64,000 nucleotides of DNA from assembly GCA_011800155.1 (NCBI GenBank), contig CM022370.1, positions 2,170,001 to 2,234,000 on the forward strand, given 5' to 3'. The notes under the pieces were generated by a model. That model saw nothing but the letters and a program-made list of their open reading frames with translations. It was not told the origin of the DNA and did not search any database. Each line of letters starts with the position of its first letter. Position 1 is the stretch's first letter. Shown in pieces: positions 1-10,775 of this stretch. Position numbers and translations under genes: made by a program. The DNA is from Flammulina velutipes. Its lineage: Eukaryota > Basidiomycota > Agaricomycetes > Agaricales > Physalacriaceae.

Positions 1-318
1 TGCCAAGGGTAGACGACGTACTTTGTCAAAGAATAATTCAGACTTGTCTTGACCGATAGTCTCAGTTAACGTCTCCCTGATCTGGTGCTCGCATCCAGGA
101 TAGCCTATGACTTTGGTTGAGGACCACAAGAGCAAGAAGGAAAGCTCAACTAACCAGAGATGAAGTTCTCCATGCTACGGAGACGTTGATTAGATGTGAA
201 ACGATGGCCAATCTGAAAGAACGTACTTCATCCATCCTCCAAGTCCAGCACCACGGAGGATAACTTCCTCACCCTTCTCGTTGACGATTTGTGTACCAGA
301 TACTTTGAGAAGCGACAT
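1..318 (-). CDS. GH5 exo-beta-1,3-glucanase-like, N-terminal part (3' end beyond window)
   Basis: Predicted exons are 318-227, 174-155 and 104-22, then a GTACGT donor runs into the window edge. The protein begins MSLLKVSGTQIVNEKGEEVI and continues with an RGAGLGGWMNMENFISGYPG-type stretch, the usual N-terminal signature of fungal GH5 exo-1,3-beta-glucanases. These enzymes trim cell-wall or storage beta-1,3-glucan; the two catalytic glutamates lie further downstream and are not in the window. No signal peptide is visible, since the protein starts directly with the substrate-barrel strand, so a cytosolic form is likely. The ATG at 318 is the first in frame. Only about 65 codons are visible, so the exact specificity is an inference from the N-terminal motif. 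Confidence 0.8.
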
Positions 319-666
319 GGTGGAATGAATGGGAGTGTCTTGGGAATGTCAAGCTTTAATCTTGCTTTAATCGTCGGCAGGCAGGGCATGTGGACTGGCC
401 GATAATTCTCCGGCAGCATAAACATTCCACGCCGGATGTTCGCCCCGGGATAATTTGCAACGCCACAACTTGTGATGTGCATTTTGAACGTCTGTGGACC
501 GCTATTCTTGGGATATACGACCACTCTACGTACCACCAAACATCTGTGAATGATATGACCTCCAAGCAAACTGAACGCTCTCTGTCGCGTTTCTTTCGCT
601 GACTTTCCGGGTTTTGCTGTCGGACAAATGTTGACAGATGTAGGCTATAGGCCGCCATTTCTAGCA
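319..666. other. intergenic gap, upstream of GH5 and downstream of PIG-H
   Basis: About 350 bases between the stop of the PIG-H gene and the start of the GH5 gene, both on the minus strand. It must hold the PIG-H 3' UTR and the GH5 promoter. Open frames cross it but none has splice-consistent coding character, and I see no RNA gene or repeat. Confidence 0.6.
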
Positions 667-1300
667 TCATATGACCTCCAAAAGATCGTGGATTTCGTTG
701 TAGACCTGAGATAAGACCGGAAAGCGAGGCAAGAGGTTCTGCGCGGCGGGTCAGCCAAGCCCCAGTAATCCTTTGTATTGCATAACTTACAGGGAATGCG
801 ACCTGGATGCGTTGACAGCCGAAGGGGTCCTCTGTTGCTATTGCAAGGTAATAACGGACATTCCATCCGTGAAGACCTTCATTGATGACTACATCTCGCA
901 GCGCAGAGAGCGGGATAAAATGTCGAGTCGTACGGAGGGTGTAGCGTGCTTCGAGTTGAATACCATGGCTAGGAAAGACGATGATGGATTCTAAGCACAA
1001 GTAAGGATTGGACAGTGAGGTCGGGCGACACAAGACGAACCAGAAATGAGCGTGTTCAGGTATCGGAAAAGCCAAGTGAGAACGATGGCAAAGGACCAGT
1101 ACTCCCAGTGAGAGACTCTGAGCTAAATGATCATGTTAGGTTCATGGAATAGCGGAAACGAGAAAACTGACGTGTCGTATGCCCAATGCAACAACAGCGA
1201 TAGCCAGCGACCACCACAGCGTACTGCTGCGAGTATTCACGCGTTGGATACGAAATTCATGGAAAGCTGGTGTCCTGACTTGCACAAATTCTTGCGACAT
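667..1300 (-). CDS. PIG-H subunit of the GPI N-acetylglucosaminyltransferase
   Basis: Four predicted exons: 1300-1172, 1122-1041, 990-791 and 738-667. The product is about 160 residues. A hydrophobic hairpin (around residues 22-60) anchors it in the ER membrane and is followed by the PIG-H domain, recognisable from ESIIVFPSHGIQLE, then FIPLSALRDVVINEGLHGW and VRYYLAI, ending in an LLPRFPVLSQVYNEIHDLLE tail. The family forms part of the enzyme that transfers GlcNAc to phosphatidylinositol, the first step of GPI-anchor synthesis on the cytoplasmic side of the ER. Size and domain order match the family. An overlapping ATG at 1304 is out of frame, so 1300 is chosen as start. Confidence 0.88.
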
Positions 1301-1353
1301 GCATGAGAGATAGGAAGTAAAGAGTGATCGACTCTTCCTTCTCGACCATCATC

Positions 1354-2316
1354 ATGGCACCAAAAAAAGCTACCAAAATACAAAAAGTAGACGAACCACG
1401 CAAGCCTGTCGACCACGTCCTTTCAACGCTTCAGCTATCTACGAAACGCGGCCTCGAACACAGAGTTCTTCTGGATGACCAAATTATACTGGTTGATGTA
1501 CGCTTGGACCAATGTGACGAATGCTGTCTGATCCCCTCCAGAACTTTCTGTCTGCGAAAGAATGTGAGGCCACTATCAAAGCGATTGACCAGTTTCCCCT
1601 CGAAATGACGCCTCCGAAGCGGAGAGGAGAAGCCGACAGAGTGAACTGTTCGTGCTAAATTCTCCGCGTCGAAACGTTGCACTCTAATCGCTCTCGAAAG
1701 ATCGGTTCAGCGTCACTTCAGCCACGTTCGCAGAGCGTCTTCGCCAGCTACTGACTCCCCACCTCCCTTTATTCCCTCCCTCCCGGTCTATCAAGCGATC
1801 TGGGCAAATACCTCCCCGCCTTCCAGTGGCATTCAATTCGAATATCCGATTCTACAAGTATACCGCAAATCAACACTTCGGGTTTGGTTCTCCTCCTCGT
1901 TGGCAGCTGGAATTTCTCTAAGCTGTCGCTGTAGACCTCATTACGATGATTATGTCTTCGATGAACAAACTGGCCAGACGTCGGAATGGACTTTGCTAAT
2001 TTACTTGACAGGCGCAGAAGAGGGTGTAGAGGGTGGACAGGCCAGTACCACTCCTTAATCCTGAATATTTCTCACCTTCAGTCCAGACTATATTTTACAA
2101 AGATGAGAAACGTCGTGTGAACGATGCCATTGTGGCGCCTTTGACGCGAGGGACTGCCCTTCTGCATAGGTATGCAACACTTGTTTGTCTGACCATCAAA
2201 CTGACTTGATTATCCGAAGGCACGGTCCCGACTGCATGATGCATGAAGGATCCAAGGTTCTCAAAGGGACCAAGTACGTTCTACGGTCAGATTTAATGTT
2301 TAACGATACACTATGA
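1354..2316 (+). CDS. 2-oxoglutarate-Fe(II) dioxygenase, prolyl 4-hydroxylase-like
   Basis: Starts at ATG 1354 (MAPKKATKIQKVDEP) and ends at TGA 2314-2316, about 240 residues after removing five short introns. The double-stranded beta-helix core is clear: FYKYTANQHFGPHYDDY supplies the HxD iron ligands, and HGPDCMMHEGSK plus TKYVLRSDLMF supply the distal histidine and the basic residue that binds 2-oxoglutarate. No signal peptide or membrane segment is seen, so it is probably cytosolic or nuclear. The substrate is unknown; the fold also serves protein prolyl hydroxylases. The intron at 2041-2086 seems to use a GC donor (CAG|GCCAGT), because that joins EGVEGGQ to TIFYKDEK as the family expects. 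Confidence 0.82.
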
Positions 2317-2616
2317 AAATAAGATCCGCCACTCCTCATTCGTTGGTGTATATGAAGTTTTCTACCAGAAATGTCAAAATCCGATAAATGTGGCGCGTTT
2401 GCGCTGATGCCACGTGCTCATAGACGACTTGAACTGGAACTTGCATCTTGCCTTGAACCAAACGACACTCGGGCTGACAAATTATCTCGAAAGACATAGA
2501 CCGTGCTTACACTGGCATGGTTCTTGATCCAAGCTCAAGGCTGGAACACTTTAGTATAGCGTCATATGCTAACGACAAGACGCAATGTGCCAGCCTGCTC
2601 TTTGCTTCTCACCATC
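2317..2616. other. intergenic gap before the GILT-like gene
   Basis: About 300 bases between two plus-strand genes. It carries the 3' end of the dioxygenase gene and the promoter of the GILT-like gene. I see no reading frame, RNA gene or repeat that I can support. Confidence 0.55.
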
Positions 2617-3453
2617 ATGAAGGCTGCATCTATCCTCCCCGCGATCCTTTTCTTTTCTATGTCTGTCCTGGCTAGCGGGCAGACGCAGTTCTCTCAAACT
2701 TTCGATCGCAAAGTCCCCGTTCATCTTGGGGTGATGAGTCGATGCCCTGATGCCCTCGTTTGTGAAGCCGTATTCGATACAGTACTTCCCAATGTCTCCG
2801 ACAAGGTCGACTTGTCTCTGGTCTATATCGCAAAGTATGAATCAATGAACACCATTTCCGAATAACAGGATAATTGACGAAAGAACATAGATTGAATGAC
2901 ACCGATCCGGATTACGGAGTGACCTGCAAACATGGAGCTGGAGAATGTGCAGGGAATGTTCAGCAGCTGTGCATTGCTAAGCACACGTCGTTCCAGCAGC
3001 TTTGGGAGTTCATCCACTGTTCGAACTCCCAGGGGAAAGACAATGTTGGGAAGCCAGAAGTTACATCTCAGTGTGCGGAAACGGCAGGGTTTGAATGGGA
3101 CGGACCGTTGCAAGACTGTGTAGGAGAAGATTTCTTGGGTAAAACTCCGGAAGGTATCGACTTGCTCAAGAAGAGCGCAGTGCAGGTGCAGGATATGGGC
3201 ATCATGTAAGCTCTTAACCCTCTGAAAACACGGCTCCTTTGTAATTGAGATATCGCAACAGAAACAGCTGCACAGTTATCATCAACTACAAATTTGTTTG
3301 CGTGCGAGATGGGGTTTGGAGGGACTGCGAGGTGAGTTGACCACTCCCGCTGGAGAATTTGGATAATCAATGGGCATAAAGGGTGGACATAGTGCCCACG
3401 ATTTTACTCGTCAAATCAACGAGGAGTATGATCTTATCAATGGTCGATTATAA
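2617..3453 (+). CDS. GILT-family thiol reductase-like secreted protein
   Basis: Exons 2617-2834, 2891-3205, 3262-3331 and 3382-3453, about 225 residues. The ATG at 2617 opens a clean signal peptide (MKAASILPAILFFSMSVLAS). The mature part has the GILT layout: a cysteine pair in VMSRCPDALVCEAVFD, then CKHGAGECAGNVQQLC, a cysteine-rich middle, NSCTVIINYKFVC, and a final GGHSAHDFTRQI tail. Relatives are lysosomal or secreted thiol reductases. The first cysteine pair is spaced CX5C rather than the CXXC of animal GILT, so redox activity is not guaranteed. The final exon is short but keeps the frame and the family tail, which supports the exon model. Confidence 0.82.
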
Positions 3454-3753
3454 AGGTGCGCCACATACCATAATCCGATGCCCTTTCTGAATAGCACTAC
3501 CTCAGGCCTCATGCAGTAATATTTGTCTCTTAACTTTCTCTTACATATGATGTTTTTCTCTGTGCACCACCCATTCTCTCTGCAACTTCAATAACACGCA
3601 TGACGTACGCAAGCTCAGGTACATAATCCTAAAACAGGCTTGTGGCAGTGCCAGAGCTTTGACATGCTTGTCATTAAATAAAATTGTACTTTAGCTTTCT
3701 TCCTTGTATTTTACTTTTCTTCTTGATTACCTTCATCGCCGTCGTTGTGCACG
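3454..3753. other. intergenic gap, promoter of CTP synthase
   Basis: About 300 bases separating the GILT-like gene from the CTP synthase gene on the same strand. The last 100 bases are pyrimidine-rich (TTTCTTCC-like runs), common upstream of highly expressed fungal genes. No other feature is seen. Confidence 0.55.
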
Positions 3754-6138
3754 ATGACCAAGTACATTGTCGTCTCTGGTGGCGTGGTCAGTGGCATCGG
3801 CAAGGGTGTCATTGGTATGTATCTCGTCGCAACCATCCATCGAGTGCTCACCGCGAACAGCTTCGTCGACGGGTTTGCTGCTCAAGACGATTGGCCTCAA
3901 GGTTACAGCGATCAAGATAGATCCATACATGAACATAGATGCAGGAACGATGCGACCAACGGAACACGGTCAGTTTGTCAATCGGGATAGCTAATTGTTG
4001 CGCTGAGAATGTTTCCAGGCGAAGTATACGTGTTGAACGACGGCGGCGAAGTTGATCTCGACCTCGGAAACTATGAACGATACCTAGATGTTACTCTTTC
4101 TCGCGACAACAACATCACGACCGGCAAGATCTATAGAGAGGTCATAGAAAAAGAGGTATCTTGCACCTTACTGTTATCTATCGCTACCACTGACGACCAC
4201 CCCAGCGAAAAGGAGAATACCTGGGCAAGACGGTCCAGGTATGTTGTAAGCTTAAGGATGCTCCTTCCTTCAGTTCAACACGCGTTTAGATCGTTCCCCA
4301 CATCACCAACGCGATTCAAGAGTGGATAGAGCGCGTATCCAAAATCCCCGTTGATGACACTGGAGACGAACCAGACGTCTGTATTGTCGAGGCATGTCCA
4401 ATTCATCATCATCCGCCACCTTCGGGCTGACGTTACTTCAGCTTGGAGGCACCGTCGGTGACATCGAGTCCGCGCCTTTCGTAGAGGCCATGCGACAGTT
4501 CCAATTCCGCGTCGGATACAAGAACTTTGCGCTCATCCATGTGTCCCTAGTTCCGGATATGCATGGGGAACAGAAAACGAAGCCGACACAGACCACGGTT
4601 CATTCTCTGCGTGGGCTGGGTCTTCTTCCTGACCTCGTACGTACTCTTTTTTCCCATTAGCCATCTCTCACACGGTCGTCGGTCGTCTATAGATTGCATG
4701 CCGTTTGCTTTTACGCGAACCTTTGTCTGCCTCTACGAAGGAGAAGATCTCGATGTTCTGCCATGTCTCCGCCGAGCAAGTCTTCGGCGTGCATGACGTG
4801 TCTTCGGTTTACCATGTCCCTCTTTTGCTCCAGTCGCAGGGAATTGTCGAGTATCTGCGCAAGAGGCTTGACCTGAACAGCATCAACATCACGGATAAGA
4901 TGGCTAAACATGGAGTGACTTTGGAGAAGAAATGGAGAGATCTCACGTCCGGGTACGTGCTAATGACCTCCTTCCAGTTGTTGTTAATTGTTTATTGCAG
5001 GCAGGAGCGACTTTTCGACTCCGTCAACATCGTTTTGGTTGGTAAGTATACCGACCTCAAGGATTCGTACATGTCAGTTACGAAGGCTCTTGAACACTCT
5101 GCCTTCCGCGTTCATCGCAAGCTGACCATAACGGTTCGTCCGGTTGGGTATCAGCCCTCGAATACGTGATTAAAGATTTCTCTCCAGTGGGTTGAATCTT
5201 CTGACCTTGAGTCTGAGACTCAAGAGTCGAACCCTGCGAAATACCACGACGCATGGAGGGCAGTCGTTGGTGCTGGGTAAGTGCGTTTTTTTGGTTCTTA
5301 CCACCTCTAATACATATTTCACAGTGGAATTCTTGTTCCCGGCGGATTTGGTGTTCGTGGTACGGAGGGCATGCTCATGGCGATCAAATACGCCCGCGAA
5401 CAACAAATCCCCTTCCTCGGTATTTGCCTAGGATTCCAGTTAGCCGTTATTGAATGGGCAAGGAACGTCCTGAATATCCCCCGTACGTTTACGTCTCATC
5501 TTTGCGGACTTATCCTAACAAGTAAAATGTAGAAGCCACCTCGGCGGAATTTGATGCCAACACCCAGCACCCGGCCATTGTCTTCATGCCTGAGATCTCT
5601 AAGACTCACATGGGTGGTACAATGCGTCTAGGATTACGTCCGACGGTGTTCGAAGAAGATGCTCACTCGTGGAGCAAGGTCCGCAAGCTGTATGGGGGAG
5701 CGGGCAAGATCTGGGAGAGGCATCGCCACAGGTATGAGGTCAACCCGGAATGGGTGAACAAGCTCGCCGCTAGCGGCTTGAATTTCTGTGGAAAGGATGA
5801 AAAGAAAGAACGTATGCAAGTGCTCGAACTTCCTGGTATGTTCTCACCCTTGTATTGCTTTTCTGTACTCAAATTCAGCATGTCTTCTAGAACACCCATT
5901 CTTCGTCGGTCTTCAGGCGCATCCCGAGTTCTGTACCCGTCCTTTAAACCCATCTCCACCATTTCTTGGATTTGTTGCAGCTTCATCTGGCCGTAATGTT
6001 CTCGTGGAGCAGCTGGCATTCCAAGAAGCTAATTTTAAGCCACCTCACCCTGATGAGGCCATGGTGGCTGAGGAGGCGCTTCGACGCGAAGATGCCCCGA
6101 TCGTCACACAGGCCGCAGGCCCTGGGGACACCGAGTGA
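3754..6138 (+). CDS. URA7: CTP synthase (UTP-ammonia ligase, glutamine-hydrolysing)
   Basis: Twelve predicted exons starting at ATG 3754 ([19 protein letters not shown]) and ending at 6138. The N-terminal synthase domain shows the P-loop-like [24 protein letters not shown] and [13 protein letters not shown] signatures. The C-terminal class I glutamine amidotransferase domain has the nucleophile in GICLGFQ and the His-Glu pair in QAHPEF. The enzyme makes CTP from UTP, ATP and glutamine in the cytosol, the last step of pyrimidine nucleotide synthesis. Length fits the family. The intron at 4392-4441 begins with GC (GAG|GCATGT); removing it joins CIVE to LGGTVGD exactly as in homologues. Symbol follows the yeast gene. 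Confidence 0.95.
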
Positions 6139-6964
6139 AGAAAAAAAGGACAAGTACAATTTCGATAGTGTTACAACAAGTGATTCGTACCTATGCCAAG
6201 TTACTCATCGTGTACGCCTACCATCCCCGCATGAACTGTATTTTTAGTCACTGTATTAACAAGCATTCTACACTGAGTCTCGCACTTTTTTTAACGGACT
6301 GTGTTACCTTTCTTAGTGATGTGAACGACCGTAGCTGCCGTCAATACAGCCGGGTATTACAAAGTTCTACATCAAATCATGGACGCCACACCCTTTCCAG
6401 CCGACCCGAGTCATGGGTCATGACTGTTATTCATCTTCTGGCTGAAGTCGTTAACGTCAATTTATATGGCCCGCAGGCTATACCCGGGCAATCAATGTTT
6501 CCCAAGAAAATGTGACAGTGAATGCAGCTATTGATTTATGAGGATTCTGCGTTATACATGTCAATCAGGACTTGTAGAGACATCATCCACTCTGTCTGAA
6601 CAGGTCAGTGAGGTGTCGAGGAATAATTCGAGAACGTTAGTCCATCCTTCACGAGTCTTCATGAGGCAAACATGGATCAAGTGTTGATATGGACACGGGA
6701 CCGATTGTTCAACTTGTATAACTCTAAGTACGAGCTTGTACGGGATCGAGACTTTGAGAGATTGAGATGAAGATGTCACACAGTACCCTGAATCTCTCTC
6801 TCATTTTTGCCCATATGATCGTACACCAATTTGTTTGTACATACATAAGTACTTACAGTCGTGGTAATCCAGCGCCATCCGGCGCACGGCACGTGCAAAA
6901 TAAGTAAAAAGTCCATGAAGATAATATACACTTGCTATGATACTCTTGCAATGCCTAGTTCCTA
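6139..6964. other. gene-free interval between convergent genes
   Basis: About 830 bases between the 3' end of CTP synthase and the 3' end of the small secreted protein gene. Both flanking genes end here. Short open frames occur on both strands but they lack splice sites, biased composition or recognisable motifs. It is AT-richer than the flanking genes. I see nothing else in it. Confidence 0.5.
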
Positions 6965-7460
6965 CTAGGGATCAATGACAATCTTGTCATTTACGAAACA
7001 GTAGAAGTGTGGTCCCGGATTATCACACCACGGCCTGTCTTTGCTGCTTCCGTAGTTGAGTTGGAGATACTCCTTCTCGCTGTAAAATGAAGCCAATATA
7101 AGTAGACATAGTATGCCAATGTGGAAACGTACACATTGTACCGCTTGTAAGTGACTAAGTCTGGGTTTCCCCAATCTTCGTCTGTGGTTCTGACTTTACG
7201 GGTCTTGAATACTATATTGCAACTATCTGGGAGGTGATTGAGTCGTTGGAAGCAATGCTAAAAGGAGAAGTATTACTGGCTCCCGCGCACGGTTTGCCGT
7301 CATCGAGTTTATCTCTATATTCAAGCTCCAATGTGTTGCCTCTGGACGTAACCCTTTTGGGATTCCCGTAATCAATATCGGACTCCCATCTTTTAATAGG
7401 AGCAGTCAATGCTCCCGTCAAGAGGGTTATGAGTACGAAGAGGGTTCCGGAACGATGCAT
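6965..7460 (-). CDS. small secreted protein, unknown function
   Basis: Three predicted exons give a protein of about 125 residues. It begins with a signal peptide (MHRSGTLFVLITLLTGALTA) followed by a mature chain rich in Tyr, Asp and Lys. Only three cysteines are seen, including CAGA near the middle and the pair in RPWCDNPGPHFYCFVNDK near the end. Two introns are inferred: the first joins KPCAGA to IFKTRKV and the second joins KRYN to VEKEYLQLNY. I do not recognise a family. Size and secretion fit the small secreted protein class common in mushrooms. It stands alone between long gene-free stretches, which fits fast-evolving accessory content. Confidence 0.6.
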
Positions 7461-8380
7461 GGTGTGGAGGGGGCCGGTACAGTTAAGAGTGGTGTGTCAA
7501 TTAATTTATTGGTACCAAGCTCTAGTACTTATATCTTCTTTTCGTAACCACGAGCATCGAGTAGTGGAGACACGTTTTACATTCACGCCACACTGCGGTA
7601 CTAAGTCGCCAACCACACTCACAAAACGCAGCCTCAATCTTGATATACGCGAAACATAACAGTTAATCTTCCATACAGCATAGCTAACATAAGAATGGTT
7701 GCATTTCGTCAGCTTTCAAGATACCGGGTGGCGTGTGAAATTCATTCAAAGTATGTTGCCGGAGAGACAAAATACCTTTTCATCCTCAAAAAATGAGCTC
7801 TAAATATAGGGTACAATGTAACTCTCACAGGCTAGGATATGATACATGCATTAAACATTGCCGGATACTATAGCAACCTACTGTGGCGAAGCATCAGCAA
7901 CATGCAAGTAGGAGCAAGCGGTGCGTCCTGAATGGTGAGACATTTCTCTTAGTTAAATTTTACGCCTAGTGGTTACTTCGCTCAAGCCCCATCTCTGCGC
8001 AAGCGTCTTTCTCATTGTAGCAGTTACGCATGACTTACGAGCAATCGCACGGCATTCCTCGTTATGCCGGCGGCTGTGTATCTATCCTGCCGGTGCTATG
8101 TACTACGCACTGTTCAAGCTATGCGTCTATAGTATGCGTCAACGAACAGTTCCAGGCGTATATGCGATTCTCACAAAATGATAGCAAGTCGGTCTTGCAG
8201 TGCTGCTTTTGTTCTTCGCGAGACACCCAACGCGGACGGATTAACAAAGTGAAGGTTACAATGACAATTAGTTCTATCCCACGAACCAAACCCCGAATGC
8301 TAAGTCCTACTAGGTGCTACTGTATTTCAAGTGAATTGGATAGGTTTACATATACAGACACAAATGAGAGCCCAAATAGC
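7461..8380. other. gene-free interval
   Basis: About 920 bases between the start of the small secreted protein gene and the stop codon of the OM14-like gene, both on the minus strand. It holds the secreted protein promoter. Open frames of 70-150 codons exist on the plus strand between 7969 and 8503, but they overlap the last exons of the OM14-like gene and have no recognisable motifs, so I do not call them. Confidence 0.5.
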
Positions 8381-9281
8381 TTATTTCCTCTGCACACGGT
8401 AGCGCTCTGCGAGAACACTAACGAGACAAAAGGAGACAAGATCAGTCATGTCCAACATTCATGGGACAAGTTGAAACTTACCCTTCACCACCCCATAATG
8501 TGAGGAGGGCAACCGACACAGCAGACACAGTGCGACGATCCCATGTTGGGCGATCCCAGTTGATGTAGGAGAAATAGCCAACGGCGCTGATAATGCCCGC
8601 GTTGACTAGACATCTGTGAGAATATGCGATGTACACAGGAAAGAAGGCTAACCTAGACCGACTAGGCCTCCGAGTACGCCAGGACGGAGGACGATTTCTT
8701 GAACATGGCGGTAAAGCAAAGTACCCTCCTCTTTGGCGCGCTTGAGCTCCGCCTGTCCTCGGGGTGTTTCGTGATATTTCTCAGCGGCATACCCTTCGGC
8801 GGAGAGAAGAGCGAGAGTCGCAGCCGCGGTCGCAGATATGATTTTGGTATTGCGACGAAGGGAAGGATCAGCGTAGAACGCGCGCACAGCGCCAGCCAAA
8901 AGACCGATGTTTACTGAAGAGAATATAAGAGACGAGCTAAAATATTCTGGATTGCGTACCGATTCCGACGAGTCCACCAGCAACGCCTGGTCGCAAAAGG
9001 TAGTTCTGGGCAACTTGCCAAAGGTAAGCGCCCTCGGCCTTTGCTTCATTCACGCTGCGGTTTCCCTTCTTCTTCTTCTCTGGAAGCGCGTCGTCCCACT
9101 GAGGTCTTGACTCTGAGGTGAGGGTGGCAGGATGCTCCTTGAAGTCGGAGGGAACGACGTTGACCTTTGCACCGTCGTCGGCGACTGGCGATGCTGAGGA
9201 CTGTGTGGTGTTGAGCAGAGCGGTATCTGGAAGAGGATCTTTTGTTTTGGGGGCATTGGCAGCAGCGGACGCGTAAGACAT
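8381..9281 (-). CDS. OM14-like mitochondrial outer-membrane protein
   Basis: Four exons: 9281-8960, 8923-8653, 8605-8482 and 8417-8381, about 250 residues. A disordered N-terminal part (MSYASAAANAPKTKD) is followed by two related hydrophobic modules, LLRPGVAGGLVGIVNIGLL and VLRPGVLGGLVGL...NAGII, each at the head of a transmembrane segment, and by a final TWDRRTVSAVSVALLTLWGG helix. This repeated xRPGVxGGLVG pattern is what I associate with fungal OM14-type proteins, whose yeast member helps recruit ribosomes to mitochondria. The domain name is a moderate-confidence recognition. The tiny last exon (VLAERYRVQRK) keeps the frame and gives a basic tail. Confidence 0.65.
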
Positions 9282-9464
9282 GGTGGCGGGAAGGAAAGAA
9301 TGGATGGTCGTCTGAATCCGTTTGACGCGCCATAAAAGCGATCAATTGCATGACATCACTGATACGTCACTGATGGCGGCATACTCCGGGCCCAATGACG
9401 AGTAGATAACGCGTGAATAACTACAAGAAAAAATCAAGCATATCAACCTCCTCATGCACAACTG

Positions 9465-10593
9465 TCATGCATTGTTACTGGTATCCTCACATACCCACAA
9501 TATTACCTGCTTTACTGCCTCTGTCACTGCTTCAGTACTGACCGGTTGGTTCGCAGGAGGACAGTGCAGTAGCAGCACCCGCCGTGTGTCCTTGTCGTAC
9601 GGCTTCCCATTCCGCTTTGCCTCTGCTAATGAGCAGTAGTACACAAAGTCACATATATAGTGGCCCGCGTCCATTGACGAGTAGACGCCCTGCGCAACTG
9701 GTCAAAAAAGGACGATAACGCGAGGAGAAACAAGTACCTCGATTCCAGCCTGCTTCATGTCCTGCACCAGCCTTACCACGTCAATGTCAGACGATAGCTC
9801 TGCAAGAACAGTGAGCCAGGATGTGCGAGGATGAAGGAACACGTGCCTTCCTCGAGCCTCTCGTATCCATGGCCAAAGCCTCGGTTCGAGCGTGTAAGAA
9901 AGTTGTCCACGCTTGGGCTCGGCGGAGGATGGGCATCGGCGACAACGAGCTGGTTGTTGGGTGCATGTTGCTGGCCATCAGGTGCCTGCCCCGCGACGAC
10001 CATCGTCCCATTCGATTCGTCCGCCTTCTTGCCGGTTTGACACTGAGGTGCATGCTTGCCTAGTGCATCCTTCATGTGGTACCCAGTCTTGTGTGCGATC
10101 TTTTCCATTCGTAACGGGCCACGCCCAGCAGCCCCAATGTGGAAGATAAAGTCGTAGCCTCGTTCCGGTGGCGTAGGGAACGTCGGGTCATTCTTCGCAC
10201 TCTCGGGCAGCACTGGTGGACGAGCATGCAGTCCCGGAACTATGGTCATTATGGGGTCGTATTCAACTGGGATTTCCAGTGCTGATATACGTATTTCGCG
10301 AGGAGGCGGTCGTCTTGGCTCCTCGTTGAGTATTGGCTGGCCCTCTGGTGTGGTCTGGTTCTCTGGAGGGGCGGATTGGCCATCTGAGCCGATCGCTTGG
10401 CTGGGGTAGTCAAGAGGAATAAAGGTGTTCTGAAGAGTTCGAACTGCTGCCCAAGATGGATTCTCCTTGTGCTGAGGGGAAGGCTGTTATCGCAAAGGTG
10501 AGCATGTTGACACGAATCATGGTCGACGAGACGCACCCCGAAGCCAGTGAGCAGAACATTATAAGTTACGCCACAATCTGAGGGTTGAGGCAT
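9465..10593 (-). CDS. pyroglutamyl-peptidase I (peptidase family C15)
   Basis: ATG 10593 opens with YNVLLTGFG, then ENPSWAAVRTLQN, the N-terminal hallmark of C15 peptidases. The core IFHIGAAGRGPLRMEKIAHK follows, and the catalytic cysteine sits in DAGHYICDFVYYCSL, with the histidine in LLLHCPPANQP. The enzyme removes N-terminal pyroglutamate from peptides in the cytosol. The protein is longer than the usual ~215 residues because of Pro/Gln-rich insertions around residues 45-85 and 135-165. Introns: one after GFG, one at 9846-9800 that appears to start with GC (G|GCACGT), and one after QAGIE. The GT alternatives at the second site give stop codons. Confidence 0.85.
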
Positions 10594-10775
10594 GCTGAAT
10601 AGGGTAAATGAAGGCGCTCGCAGTGAGCTGAATTACAGTAAGTAATGAACGGGAAAGATGCAGAGTTATATCGCCTCCGCCGCCGATATGCCGCCAATTG
10701 TGTGTCCCTGCTTGTCTGCGCCATCTGCCAACTCTAATCAACTTTTTCAAGTCGACGGCGATTATCTCTGCCAAA

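Noticed and set aside
8030..8503. 157-codon plus-strand frame
   Set aside because: It overlaps the last exons of the OM14-like gene on the other strand and has no recognisable motif.
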